Assembly (NCBI GenBank): GCA_017503735.1
Contig: JAFVSN010000006.1
Coordinates: 154,255-218,254, forward strand
DNA: 64,000 nucleotides
Source: Lachnospiraceae bacterium
GTDB taxonomy: Bacteria > Bacillota > Clostridia > Lachnospirales > Lachnospiraceae
Direction: 5' to 3'
Shown here: in pieces, positions 35,429-44,217 of the stretch
How positions within the stretch are numbered: the first letter of the stretch is position 1
How the letters are laid out: the number at the start of each line of letters is the position of its first letter
Position numbers and translations under genes: made by a program
Notes under the pieces: generated by a model
What the model saw: the letters and a program-made list of their open reading frames with translations, nothing else
What the model was told of the DNA's origin: nothing
Database searches by the model: none

Positions 35429-36940
35429 TCAATAAAGCCCTTTGTATTGTTCAAAAAAAGCGTGTTTACGCGCAATCATCTCTTCCGTGCGTTCCAGATA
35501 ATCTTTTAAACTCTTTACATTCTCGGAACGTTCGATACGCTCTCCTCCGGATAATACCAGCTTTGTGGCTCCTCCGGCTCCCAATGCCAGAATGGAATGC
35601 TTCTCTTCCATAATAAGAATATTATAAAGACCTTCTTTTCCCGGTCTTGCATATCCTACATTTTCTAAGTTCTCTTCCATATTCTTCTGACGATATAAAT
35701 AATACGGCGCGTAACCGTTTTCTTTTGCGAATCTTACCGATGCCGTCAACATATCACCGACTTGCACCGCTCCCTTATCTTCATACTGCTCTTTTTCGAT
35801 ATTTAAGCGTGCTGCCCTCTTTAATGCCAATGTATGTACCGTCACACTGTCCGGCGACAATGCTCCGATTTTGCGAAGGGTTTCTTTCACGTCCGCCGCA
35901 TTCTCTCCGGTCAGTCCGATAATTAAGTCCATATTGATATTGTCAAAGCCGATGCGTCTTGCTTCTTCAAAAGCCCTGCAAATATCCTCCGTGGTATGAC
36001 ATCTTCCGATGACATCAAGTGTCTTTTGATTCATGGTCTGGGGATTGATGGAAATACGGCTGATTCCTTCCTCATAAAGCATCAAAAGCTTCTCCGTGGT
36101 AATGGTATCCGGTCGTCCGGCTTCCACAGTCCATTCCGCAATCTCCTCTGTCGGGAAATACTTCTTCACGGTACGAATCACATCCCGAAGTTCCTCCGCA
36201 GACAAAGCCGTTGGTGTCCCGCCACCGAAATAAACCGTTGCCAGTCGTTTCTCTGCCAACAGTTTTGCACTCGCTTCTATTTCTTTTTTCAATGCCTCCA
36301 CATAAGCACCGGTCTGATGTCCGAATCGCGATAACGGATAGGACGTAAAGGAGCAATACAGACAGGTGGTCGGACAAAACGGAATCCCCACATACAGACT
36401 GTAGCTGTTTTTATAGTCTAATGCGGTCAACAGTTCTTTCTCCTTTGCCGCTACGGAAAGACTCAATGCTCTCTTTTCTTCCGAGCAGTAGTATTCTTCC
36501 TTCAAAAACGCATCAATGGAAGAAGCGTCTTCTCCTGCTTCCAGACGTTCCAATACCTGCTTTACCGGACGCACACCGGTTAATGTCCCCCAAGGCAGTT
36601 TCTTTCCCGTCTCGGCAGACAACATACGGTACACTCCGCGTTTTACCTCATCCCGGAACTTTTTCCGTTCCGACAAATCCACCTCTTTTTCTTCTCTCTG
36701 TACTGTTACGGTTGTGTTACCGTCCCGGTAAAGAGAAAGCACAAAGCCGTCCTCCCGCCAGTCACCAAACAGCAGATATCGTCCCCAATCCGCAGGTTCA
36801 TGCCCTTCTTTTGCTCCGAAAGAAAAGTCAACCGGTTTTCCTCCAAAGGAAACCACAAGCTCCTCCTTCGGAAAAAAAGACTTCATAAGCGGTCGGATGT
36901 CCTGTTCAAAGGCTTCGCTCGTCAAATGTAATCGAATCAT
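35429..36940 (-). CDS. hemZ: Coproporphyrinogen dehydrogenase-like radical SAM protein HemZ
   Basis: The 503-residue product has the radical SAM cluster motif in PFCPTTCLYCSF near residue 175, a G-G-G-T-P-T-A-L motif, and VEAGRPDTIT, G-F-D-N-I-N-M-D-L-I. The extra N-terminal domain of about 160 residues sets HemZ apart from HemN. In Bacillus HemZ is linked to anaerobic heme synthesis; the role in heme-poor anaerobes is less clear. AAGGAT precedes the ATG. It lies in a run with the MBL hydrolase and relA. Confidence 0.92.
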   Translation of the reverse strand: MIRLHLTSEAFEQDIRPLMKSFFPKEELVVSFGGKPVDFSFGAKEGHEPADWGRYLLFGDWREDGFVLSLYRDGNTTVTVQREEKEVDLSERKKFRDEVKRGVYRMLSAETGKKLPWGTLTGVRPVKQVLERLEAGEDASSIDAFLKEEYYCSEEKRALSLSVAAKEKELLTALDYKNSYSLYVGIPFCPTTCLYCSFTSYPLSRFGHQTGAYVEALKKEIEASAKLLAEKRLATVYFGGGTPTALSAEELRDVIRTVKKYFPTEEIAEWTVEAGRPDTITTEKLLMLYEEGISRISINPQTMNQKTLDVIGRCHTTEDICRAFEEARRIGFDNINMDLIIGLTGENAADVKETLRKIGALSPDSVTVHTLALKRAARLNIEKEQYEDKGAVQVGDMLTASVRFAKENGYAPYYLYRQKNMEENLENVGYARPGKEGLYNILIMEEKHSILALGAGGATKLVLSGGERIERSENVKSLKDYLERTEEMIARKHAFFEQYKGLY

Positions 36941-36962
36941 GTTTCTATCCTTCTATCAATTT

Positions 36963-37598
36963 CTATAAGTTCGGCACAAAAGGGTTTTCACGTTTTTCCG
37001 AACCGATATCCGTTTCCTCTCCGTGTCCGGCATATACCACCGTATCCTCCGGAAGCGTATACAACTTTTCCCGGATGGAGCGAGAAAGTGTCCCCATACT
37101 GCCCCCCGGAAACTCCGTGTTTCCGATACTGCGGAAAAACAACGTATCTCCGGAAAACAAAATCCCGTGTTCAGGCAAATAGTAGCAACAGCCTCCCGGT
37201 GTATGTCCCGGAGTATGAAATAACTTTACCGGTACACCCGCAGCGGTAAACTCCGCACCGTCTTCTAAACCGATGGCATCCTTAAACACAATACCGTTAC
37301 GCATAAAACGTGCTGTCAGATTCTGTACGGGATCTGCCAAAACCGCAAGTTCCTCTTCATGACAATATACCGATACCTTGTACTCCGCCTTAATCCGTTC
37401 CGCTGCCATAAAATGATCCAGATGTCCGTGGGTTAGATAAATAGCGGTAAGCTTTACTTCCTTTTCCCGCAAAACATCTAATAGTTTCTCTTCATAATCG
37501 CCCGGATCGATTAAAAAGCCTTCTTTTGTCTCCGTGTTCCGAACCAAATAGCAATTGGTAGAAAACACACTGACCCGGATACTGTCTACCTTTATCAT
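36963..37598 (-). CDS. MBL-fold metallohydrolase (glyoxalase II-like)
   Basis: The 211-residue product has the metal motif THGHLDHFMAAERI, then T-P-G-H-T-P-G-G, F-S-G-D-T-L-F and Y-A-G-H-G-E-E-T. These are the full set of ligands for a di-metal hydrolase. The family includes YqgX-like enzymes that cleave thioesters such as S-lactoylglutathione analogues. It lies 22 bases before hemZ and 25 bases after relA, an arrangement common in Lachnospiraceae. Confidence 0.9.
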   Translation of the reverse strand: MIKVDSIRVSVFSTNCYLVRNTETKEGFLIDPGDYEEKLLDVLREKEVKLTAIYLTHGHLDHFMAAERIKAEYKVSVYCHEEELAVLADPVQNLTARFMRNGIVFKDAIGLEDGAEFTAAGVPVKLFHTPGHTPGGCCYYLPEHGILFSGDTLFFRSIGNTEFPGGSMGTLSRSIREKLYTLPEDTVVYAGHGEETDIGSEKRENPFVPNL

Positions 37599-37623
37599 AA
37601 TCGTTTCCTTTCCAGCCCCGCAT

Positions 37624-39924
37624 TTAGCCGGTAGTACGGGTTACATCCAGAATACTTTCTACCGCACCCAGCTTTGCAATCAGGTACTGCAATTGCTCTT
37701 TTCCTTTTACATTAAAGCCCACCGTAATGGTTGCGGTTCCCTGCTTACTGGTACGGGAATTTAAGGACATAATGTCAATCTTATTTTCCGTAAAGATTCT
37801 GGAAATATCCAAAAGTACCCCGCTACGGTTGTTAGCATACATAATCAATTCCGCATAATAACTCTCGGAAGCCTTTTCACCCTCCGGCATGCTCCATTCC
37901 GCCGTAATCATACGATGGCGGTCCTCTTCGGATGCATTAATAATATTGATACAATCGGTACGATGTACGGAAACACCGCGCCCTCTCGTTACAAAACCGA
38001 TAATCTCATCTCCCGGCACCGGGGAACAGCACTTGGAAAGGTGTACCGCCACATCGTCCAGACCTTGTACGATGATTCCTGCCTTTGCTCTTGCAGTCAT
38101 CGGCTTTGCCGTTTTATTGCTGCCGATGTTTTCCAACAGTTTTTCGTCGGTAACTTCTTTCTTTGCCTTTTTATTGTACTCTTCCTGCAAACGGTTTATG
38201 ATTTGTCCTTCTTTTAAGGCTCCGTGTCCGATGGCCGCCAGCACGGAATCCCAATCCCGGAATCCGTATTTGCGCATGCAGACATCCAAAAACTCCGGCT
38301 TGGACAAATCGGAGAACTGTATGCCCTTTGCCTTACAATAGGCTTGTAACAGTTCCTTGCCGCGCGTAATATTGTCTTCTTTCAGTTCGGTTTTAAACCA
38401 CTGGTTAATTTTATTCTTTGCCTGGGTACTCTTTACAATGGAAAGCCAGTCACGGCTCGGTCCCTTGGTGTTCTGGGAGGTAATAATCTCAATGCGGTCC
38501 CCGTTCTGAAGCTCATATTCAATCGGTACAAGTTTCCCGTTAACTCTGGCACCCACCATCTTGTTACCCACCGCACTGTGAATCGCATAGGCAAAATCCA
38601 CCGGACATGACCCGGCCGGAAGGTTCTTTACGTCTCCCGTCGGGGTAAAGCAGTAAATCCGGTCGGAGAACAAATCCAAATCGTCTTTGATAGAGCTTAA
38701 AAACTCCTTGCTGTCCGACATATCCTGCTGCCACTCCAGAATCTGACGAAGCCAAGCAAGCTTCTCTTCTTCCGTATCGGAACTCTTTGCTCCCCCTTGG
38801 GTCTCCTTGTACTTCCAATGGGCCGCGATACCGTATTCCGCAGTACGATGCATGTCAAAGGTACGAATCTGTATTTCAAACGGAGTACCGTTATGACCGA
38901 TTAAGGTCGTGTGAAGGGACTGATACATGTTTGCCTTCGGCATAGCGATATAGTCCTTAAACCGTCCCGGAATCGGCTTGTACATTTCATGAATCACACC
39001 AAGTGCCGCATAGCAGTCTTTTACGGAGTTCACGATAATACGCACCGCAAACAAATCGTAAATCTGATCCAGCGTCTTATTCTGGTTCACCATCTTTTTA
39101 TAAATACTGAAAAAGTGTTTTACGCGACCGCTGATTTCGGCTTCGATGCCGACGTTGCGAATCTGTTCCCCCACTTCTTCAATAATGCCGTTAATAAACT
39201 GGGTACGCTCCTCTTTCCGAAGATCAATCTTCTCCTCCAGTTCCTCACAAACCTCCGGCTCCAAATACCGCAAGGATAAATCATCCAACTCTACCTTAAT
39301 TTTGGAAATACCGAGTCGGGAAGCCAACGGCGCATAAATATCCATGGTCTCCCTGGCTTTCTCAATCTGCTTCTCCGGCTTCTGATACTGAAGCGTTCTC
39401 AAATTGTGAAGACGGTCCGCCAACTTAATCAAAATCACACGGATGTCCTTCGCCATGGCAAGAAACATCTTACGGAGATTTTCCGCCTGAAGCTCCACCT
39501 TGTCCATGGAATAATTGAGTTGCGTCAGCTTTGTTACACCGTCTACCAAAAGTGCCACTTCACTGCCGAATATCTCGGTAATCTCTTCTAATGTATAAGC
39601 GGTATCCTCTACCACATCGTGCAAAATGCCCGCGATAATCGTCTCTTTATCAAGCTCCAGTTCCGCCAAAATGATGGCAACACAAATCGGATGAATGATA
39701 TAAGGCTCTCCCGACTTACGAAGCTGACCTTTATGAGCCTCGTCTGCCAGATGATACGCCTTCTCAATCAACGTTAAATCCGTGGACGGATGATATGCTT
39801 TGATGGCTTCTATGAGCTTTCCGTATAAAATATCCGGATTCGTAAAATCCGCCGGTTTGCTCAGTTCCTTCTCGTCCACGCGCTTGATTTTATTTCCCGT
39901 TTTTTCTGTTATACCAGTATCCAT
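37624..39924 (-). CDS. relA: Bifunctional (p)ppGpp synthetase/hydrolase
   Basis: The 766-residue product makes and breaks (p)ppGpp in the stringent response. The HD domain has SGEPYIIHPICVA, AGILHDVVEDT and LIKLADRLHNLRT, with all metal ligands kept. The synthetase has FKDYIAMPKANMYQSLHTT and FEIQIRT. A TGS domain (CFTPTGDVKNLPAGSCPVDFA), a helical/zinc-finger region with H-L-S-K-C-C-S-P-V-P-G-D and a C-terminal ACT domain follow. The start is the ATG at 39924 behind AGGGGG. It follows apt by 67 bases. Confidence 0.96.
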   Translation of the reverse strand: MDTGITEKTGNKIKRVDEKELSKPADFTNPDILYGKLIEAIKAYHPSTDLTLIEKAYHLADEAHKGQLRKSGEPYIIHPICVAIILAELELDKETIIAGILHDVVEDTAYTLEEITEIFGSEVALLVDGVTKLTQLNYSMDKVELQAENLRKMFLAMAKDIRVILIKLADRLHNLRTLQYQKPEKQIEKARETMDIYAPLASRLGISKIKVELDDLSLRYLEPEVCEELEEKIDLRKEERTQFINGIIEEVGEQIRNVGIEAEISGRVKHFFSIYKKMVNQNKTLDQIYDLFAVRIIVNSVKDCYAALGVIHEMYKPIPGRFKDYIAMPKANMYQSLHTTLIGHNGTPFEIQIRTFDMHRTAEYGIAAHWKYKETQGGAKSSDTEEEKLAWLRQILEWQQDMSDSKEFLSSIKDDLDLFSDRIYCFTPTGDVKNLPAGSCPVDFAYAIHSAVGNKMVGARVNGKLVPIEYELQNGDRIEIITSQNTKGPSRDWLSIVKSTQAKNKINQWFKTELKEDNITRGKELLQAYCKAKGIQFSDLSKPEFLDVCMRKYGFRDWDSVLAAIGHGALKEGQIINRLQEEYNKKAKKEVTDEKLLENIGSNKTAKPMTARAKAGIIVQGLDDVAVHLSKCCSPVPGDEIIGFVTRGRGVSVHRTDCINIINASEEDRHRMITAEWSMPEGEKASESYYAELIMYANNRSGVLLDISRIFTENKIDIMSLNSRTSKQGTATITVGFNVKGKEQLQYLIAKLGAVESILDVTRTTG

Positions 39925-39991
39925 ATTGCCCCCTACTCCGGCAAATTGCCTTTTGTGCAAAACCCACCTAATACTTCTGTGAGCTCCGGTC

Positions 39992-40516
39992 TTACTTGCC
40001 CGGATATGTTACAACGGTCTCTACCTCATACTTTGACAGCCTCTGTCTTCCGTTGAGGCCTGCCAATTCCAATAAAAATACAATCTTTACAACCTCGCCG
40101 CCCAACTCTTCAATGAGCTTTGCAGCCGCCTCAATCGTCCCTCCGGTAGCAATTAAATCATCTACGATGACAACCTTCTGCCCCGGCTTGATGGAATCCT
40201 TATGCATCTCGATGGTTGCGGTCCCGTACTCCAGTTCATAGGTTGCTTCAATCGTTTCACACGGAAGCTTACCCTTTTTCCGCACCGGAACAAACGCCTT
40301 CTTCATATTGTACGCCAAAGGAGCACCGAAAATAAAGCCTCTGGATTCCGCACCTACAATCACATCAAATTCCGTATCCGCAAGCTTCTTCTGCATCTCA
40401 TCTATTGCCAGATGAAACCCTTCGGCATCCTGCAATACTGTAGTTACATCACGGAACATAATACCTTCCTCCGGAAAATCCGGAATGGTTCTGATATAAT
40501 CTTCTACCTTCTTCAT
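39992..40516 (-). CDS. apt: Adenine phosphoribosyltransferase
   Basis: The 174-residue product salvages adenine to AMP. It has FPEEGIMFRDVTTVLQD at the N-terminus, A-E-S-R-G-F-I-F-G and the PRPP loop VVIVDDLIATGGT. Length and motifs are those of a complete Apt. The apt-relA order is conserved in Firmicutes. An extended -10 promoter lies upstream. Confidence 0.96.
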   Translation of the reverse strand: MKKVEDYIRTIPDFPEEGIMFRDVTTVLQDAEGFHLAIDEMQKKLADTEFDVIVGAESRGFIFGAPLAYNMKKAFVPVRKKGKLPCETIEATYELEYGTATIEMHKDSIKPGQKVVIVDDLIATGGTIEAAAKLIEELGGEVVKIVFLLELAGLNGRQRLSKYEVETVVTYPGK

Positions 40517-40584
40517 CTGTGTCTCCTTTCGAGGTCGTCGTATATTTTAGGACATACTATCTCATTTTCGAATATATAAAATAT

Positions 40585-40593
40585 AGTATAGCA
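40585..40593 (-). promoter_or_regulatory. apt extended -10 promoter
   Basis: On the minus strand TGC directly precedes TATACT (40585-40590), the extended -10 form. No good -35 box is visible. Confidence 0.5.
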
Positions 40594-40745
40594 CTTTTTC
40601 CTTGGAATGAAAAGGGTTTTATGCAAAAATTTGCTCTCATTCCCTATTCCACAAGGCTTTGAGCCACTTTTGCCTCTCAATTTCTTTGTGCAATGTCACC
40701 AAATTTTCACGAAATCTTTGTGAAACATTCCAATGTCGTGTTTTA

Positions 40746-40774
40746 TTGTTTTTCGACTTATTTTGTGTTATACT
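40746..40774 (+). promoter_or_regulatory. Promoter of the structured RNA upstream of the Rpn-like gene
   Basis: TTGTTT (40746-40751) and TATACT (40769-40774) are separated by 17 bases on the plus strand. Confidence 0.65.
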
Positions 40775-40780
40775 ATATAC

Positions 40781-40966
40781 ATAGATAATGATCCGGCTAT
40801 AGACATCGATATAGCCGGATTGCTCGGAGCCCTGCCCATCCGATACTTGTGCGTGTGTCGAGGCAGATAAATGGCTCTTTCTTCGGCGGGTCCGCCGGAC
40901 GATTCACAGTTTTAAAGCAGATGGAAGAAGCATTACTTTTGCCTTGCATTTTCTGCCGGCAACCCC
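40781..40966 (+). ncRNA. Structured leader or stand-alone RNA of unknown class
   Basis: This is the main content of the 509-base gap between apt and the Rpn-like gene. After a promoter come a perfect 11-base hairpin (40791-40801 with 40810-40820) and a nested arm in which GAGCC (40827-40831) pairs with GGCTC (40873-40877), CTGCC (40832-40836) with GGCAG (40862-40866) and CGATAC (40841-40846) with GTGTCG (40855-40860). A GC-rich CGGCGG/CCGCCG palindrome follows at 40884-40897, then GCAGA/TCTGC arms. It does not fit any riboswitch, 6S or SRP RNA that I know. A second promoter at its end suggests that it can be separate from the gene. The rest of the gap, on the apt side, shows nothing clear. 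Confidence 0.5.
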
Positions 40967-40972
40967 TATAAT
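40944..40972 (+). promoter_or_regulatory. Proximal promoter of the Rpn-like gene
   Basis: TTGCAT (40944-40949) and perfect TATAAT (40967-40972) are spaced by 17 bases, about 54 bases before the start codon. Confidence 0.65.
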
Positions 40973-41025
40973 AAAGTCAAAGGGATGTGTACTTCTTTCT
41001 GTAGATAAAAGAGGAAGGAGTAGAC

Positions 41026-42042
41026 ATGAAACAAAAGACACACATTGCTAATGTATTGGAACGCAACAACTGTAAGGACCAATACGATACGCAGGTAAAG
41101 CATATACTCAGCGACAAAACAATACTTGCGTGGATACTGAAATACACAACATCAGAGTTTAAAGAGTATCCGATAGACCTGATTATATCCTGCATTGAAG
41201 GCAAGCCTGAAATAGGAACACATCGACTGTTTCCGTGTTTGACACCGGAGCAGACAGAGATGCCAAGTATACCGAAACCGGAAGCTATCACCGGTATGGA
41301 TACTGTGGATAAGACTCCGGGCGAAGGAGAAATTACTTATGACATACGTTTTAGCGTACTCACACCTACGAATGAGCGTATCAAGCTGATTATCAACGTA
41401 GAGGCACAGAAGAAATTTAATCCGGGCTATGATATCGTAACCCGTGGTATCTTCTATTGTGCACGCATGATAGCCGCACAGAAAGAAACCGAGTTTGTCG
41501 GTTCTGATTATGATTCCGTCAAAAAGGTGTACTCCATCTGGATTTGCATGAAAAATCCCATGTACACCCAACATACCATTACTTCCTATCACATGGCACA
41601 GAAACCGATTTACGGAGCATTACCGAAAAAGTTCCGTTATGACTTGATGGAGATGGTACTGGTTTGCCTGGGCTCCCCGGAGTCAAAAAACAAAGGAAAC
41701 GACTTGCACGGACTATTGGATACCATCCTTTCTCCAAATTTAACGCCTGAGGATAAGGAGCAAATCCTAACGAATGACTACAACATACCGGCAACTACGG
41801 AACAAGAAGGAGGTTTACGACATATGTGTAATTTGAGCGATTTGATTGAAGAAAGAGGAATAGAAAAAGGAATAGCGTTGGGCCTCGAACAGGGGAAACT
41901 CGAAGGTAAACTCGAAGGTAAACTCGAAGGTAAACTCGAAACGCTCCTTTCTCTTGTCCGGGATGGGCTTCTTTCCGTGGAAGAGGCATCAAAGCGTTCC
42001 GATATGACAGTAGCGGAAGTTCAGGCGCTTCTTGCGAATTAA
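41026..42042 (+). CDS. Rpn/PD-(D/E)XK nuclease family protein (putative transposase-like)
   Basis: The 338-residue product has the fold seen in Rpn recombination-promoting nucleases and Lachnospiraceae PD-(D/E)XK family proteins: Y-D-I-R-F-S-V then I-K-L-I-I-N-V-E-A-Q-K supply the D...ExK-like site near residues 105-132. R-G-I-F-Y-C-A-R-M-I and V-Y-S-I-W-I-C-M follow. Near the C-terminus G-K-L-E is repeated four times, encoded by near-perfect 12-base tandem repeats at 41894-41940. GGAAGGAG precedes the ATG. It is flanked by a terminator and shows no terminal inverted repeats, so I treat it as a single gene and not as an insertion sequence. Confidence 0.82.
   Translation: MKQKTHIANVLERNNCKDQYDTQVKHILSDKTILAWILKYTTSEFKEYPIDLIISCIEGKPEIGTHRLFPCLTPEQTEMPSIPKPEAITGMDTVDKTPGEGEITYDIRFSVLTPTNERIKLIINVEAQKKFNPGYDIVTRGIFYCARMIAAQKETEFVGSDYDSVKKVYSIWICMKNPMYTQHTITSYHMAQKPIYGALPKKFRYDLMEMVLVCLGSPESKNKGNDLHGLLDTILSPNLTPEDKEQILTNDYNIPATTEQEGGLRHMCNLSDLIEERGIEKGIALGLEQGKLEGKLEGKLEGKLETLLSLVRDGLLSVEEASKRSDMTVAEVQALLAN
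41894..41940 (+). repeat. 12-base tandem repeat inside the Rpn-like gene
   Basis: The unit GGTAAACTCGAA occurs three times, preceded by a diverged copy GGGAAACTCGAA. It encodes G-K-L-E repeated four times. Confidence 0.85.
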
Positions 42043-42068
42043 TCTTAAATCTTAGTTTTACAATCATA

Positions 42069-42100
42069 CAGGCGGTACCCCGACATAGGTGTACCGCCTG
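42069..42100 (+). terminator. Terminator after the Rpn-like gene
   Basis: CAGGCGGTAC and GTACCGCCTG form a ten-base stem (42069-42078, 42091-42100) followed by TTTCTT. Confidence 0.8.
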
Positions 42101-42142
42101 TTTCTTACACTTCTTTATTCATTCTCTGCATAGATCATATTA

Positions 42143-42673
42143 TTACTTCCCCGTACTTCCGAACCCACCGTTCCTCTTCCCTTCCGCCGCATCATCCACG
42201 GTAATCCCGTACGGCAAGAAAATTCCTTGCGCAAAACCGGTTCCCTCTGTCAACTCCACCGTCTTTCCTTCGTTGGAATCGTTGGTAAGCTTCACGAAAA
42301 TATGACCTTCGTTATCGGAATAAAAGTAGTCGCTGTCAATGACACCCACGGTATTATTTAACTGCAGACGGTACTTAAAACCGAGACCGCTTCTCGGGAA
42401 CAGCAGGAGAACAAAGCTCTCCGCCATCTCTGCACGGATACCGGTCGGTATCTTTGCCGTCTCCCCCGGTGCAAGAGTCACCGTCACCGGCATAAAGAAG
42501 TCATAGCCGGCAGAGCCTGTAGTGGCTCTGACCGGAAGCTTTAAAGCCTCATAAATCTCGCCTGCACGTTCCGCTTCCTTCGGAAACGCATCGGAAAAAT
42601 CTTCCATAAACCGCTCTTTGCTGACCTTTTGAAAGGCCGCAATCCGCGGTGCACCCGGATAATCAAACGTCAT
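42143..42673 (-). CDS. dut: dUTP diphosphatase (trimeric dUTPase family)
   Basis: The 176-residue product has the five dUTPase motifs in order: TTGSAGYDF, PRSGLGFKYRL, NNTVGVIDSDYFYSDN, a weaker motif 4 (G-T-G-F-A-Q-G-I-F) and RNGGFGSTGK. It cleaves dUTP to dUMP to keep uracil out of DNA. An N-terminal extension of about 40 residues is longer than in short dUTPases and may belong to a clostridial subgroup. The aminopeptidase gene ends six bases upstream, so the two are one operon. Confidence 0.9.
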   Translation of the reverse strand: MTFDYPGAPRIAAFQKVSKERFMEDFSDAFPKEAERAGEIYEALKLPVRATTGSAGYDFFMPVTVTLAPGETAKIPTGIRAEMAESFVLLLFPRSGLGFKYRLQLNNTVGVIDSDYFYSDNEGHIFVKLTNDSNEGKTVELTEGTGFAQGIFLPYGITVDDAAEGKRNGGFGSTGK

Positions 42674-42679
42674 AATATT

Positions 42680-44104
42680 TTATATCTCCTTTAAAAAAGC
42701 CACGTAACCGCAATATGCCTCGTATAAATCGGACTTACTGATAATCTCCCACGGAGCATGCATGTTAAGCACCGCAACACCGCTGTCGATGACTTCCATG
42801 CCGTAGTTTGCCATAATGTAAGCAATGGTTCCGCCACCGCCCTCATCCACGCGACCAAGCTCCGAAGTCTGGAAAGTCACCTTGTGAGCATCCAATGCCG
42901 AACGGAGTCTTGCCATATACTCTGCATTGGCATCGTTGGAACCGGATTTTCCGCGGGAACCGGTGTATTTGTTAAATACAAGACCTTTTCCGAAATAAGC
43001 GGTATTCTTCTTTTCACTGACCGACGGATAGTTCGGATCAAATGCCGCACTCACGTCGGAGGAAAGCATCTGAGAATTGGACAATGCGCGACGTACCTTC
43101 AGTTCGGAATAATCACCGCACAGATTCATGACCTCTGCTACCGCATTTTCAAAGAAACGGGAATGCATACCGGTCGCACCTACGCTACCGATTTCTTCCT
43201 TGTCCACCAAAATACAAACCGCGGTACGGTCCACCTTCTTCAATGCAAACAACGCCTTTAAAGACGGATATGCACACACACGGTCATCGTGTCCGTAACC
43301 CATAATCATGCTGCGGTCGATACCAAACTCACGAGCCGCGCCTGCCGGAACCGCTTCGATTTCCGCAGAGACAAAGTCATCCTCTTCGATATCATACGTA
43401 TCCTTCAACATGGCAAGGATATTACTCTTTACCGCTTCTTTCTCCTCACCCTCCAGCGGAATACTTCCCACTAAAATATTTAAGTCTTCACCCTCTACTA
43501 CCTTTGCGGCGGTCTTTTCCATCTGTTTTGCGGACAAGTGAACCAGCAAATCCGTAATACCTACCACCGGATCGGTTTCCTTCTCACCGATTACTACATT
43601 CACTACCGTACCGTCTTTCTTTACCACCACACCGTGAAGCGCAAGCGGCAGGGTCACCCACTGGTACTTCTTGATACCGCCGTAGTAATGGGTATCTAAC
43701 ATTGCCATTTCCGTATCCTCGTAGAACGGCACCTGCTTTAAGTCCAGACGCGGGGAATCAATGTGAGCGCCCAGAAGCTTCATACCCTTCTCTAACGGTT
43801 CTTCACCGATTAAGAAAAGCGCTACCGCCTTTCCCATGTGATTTACATAGACTTTATCGCCGGCCTTAAGCTTTGCATTCTTTGCAATGGCATCCTTTAA
43901 ATCCACATATCCCTCTGCCTTTGCCTGACGAAGCACCTCGTCCACGCACTCACGCTCGGTCTTGCAGTCGGAAATAAACTTACGATATTCTTCCGCGAAA
44001 GCAAATACTGCCTTTTTGTCCTTCTCGGAATACTTTAACCAGGCATTCTTGCTCGGCTTTGTTCCCTTCTTGTCCTTTGTCGGTTCTGCCTTTTTTGTTG
44101 CCAT
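42680..44104 (-). CDS. M18 family zinc aminopeptidase
   Basis: The 474-residue product has the M18 zinc ligands and partners: LLGAHIDSPRLDLKQ, D-T-H-Y-Y-G-G-I-K-K-Y-Q-W, VDKEEIGSVGATGM, M-G-Y-G-H-D-D-R and a final V-L-N-M-H-A-P-W-E. It removes N-terminal residues from peptides in the cytoplasm. The N-terminus is Lys-rich for 20 residues, an oddity of this protein. A promoter lies upstream. Confidence 0.93.
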   Translation of the reverse strand: MATKKAEPTKDKKGTKPSKNAWLKYSEKDKKAVFAFAEEYRKFISDCKTERECVDEVLRQAKAEGYVDLKDAIAKNAKLKAGDKVYVNHMGKAVALFLIGEEPLEKGMKLLGAHIDSPRLDLKQVPFYEDTEMAMLDTHYYGGIKKYQWVTLPLALHGVVVKKDGTVVNVVIGEKETDPVVGITDLLVHLSAKQMEKTAAKVVEGEDLNILVGSIPLEGEEKEAVKSNILAMLKDTYDIEEDDFVSAEIEAVPAGAAREFGIDRSMIMGYGHDDRVCAYPSLKALFALKKVDRTAVCILVDKEEIGSVGATGMHSRFFENAVAEVMNLCGDYSELKVRRALSNSQMLSSDVSAAFDPNYPSVSEKKNTAYFGKGLVFNKYTGSRGKSGSNDANAEYMARLRSALDAHKVTFQTSELGRVDEGGGGTIAYIMANYGMEVIDSGVAVLNMHAPWEIISKSDLYEAYCGYVAFLKEI

Positions 44105-44142
44105 ATTATTTACCTTCCTTTCGGATATAGTGTTCTTATTTT

Positions 44143-44170
44143 ACTATAGAAAATTCCCATATTCCTTCAA
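44143..44170 (-). promoter_or_regulatory. Promoter of the aminopeptidase-dut operon
   Basis: On the minus strand TTGAAG (44165-44170) and TATAGT (44143-44148) are separated by 16 bases. Confidence 0.6.
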
Positions 44171-44178
44171 ATACAATA

Positions 44179-44209
44179 AAAGGAGTGCACTATAAATCGG
44201 CACTCCTTT
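44179..44209 (-). terminator. Terminator after the MATE gene
   Basis: AAAGGAGTGC and GCACTCCTTT form a ten-base stem (44179-44188, 44200-44209) followed by TATTGTATTTG on the minus strand. Confidence 0.75.
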
Positions 44210-44217
44210 AGTATATC

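Noticed and set aside
40781-40966. 6S RNA, SRP RNA or a known riboswitch
   Set aside because: The 5' end folds into a local hairpin rather than pairing with the 3' end, and no SRP or riboswitch core sequence is present.
41026-42042. Insertion sequence around the Rpn-like gene
   Set aside because: No terminal inverted repeats or target duplications were found; the flanks are a promoter region and a terminator.
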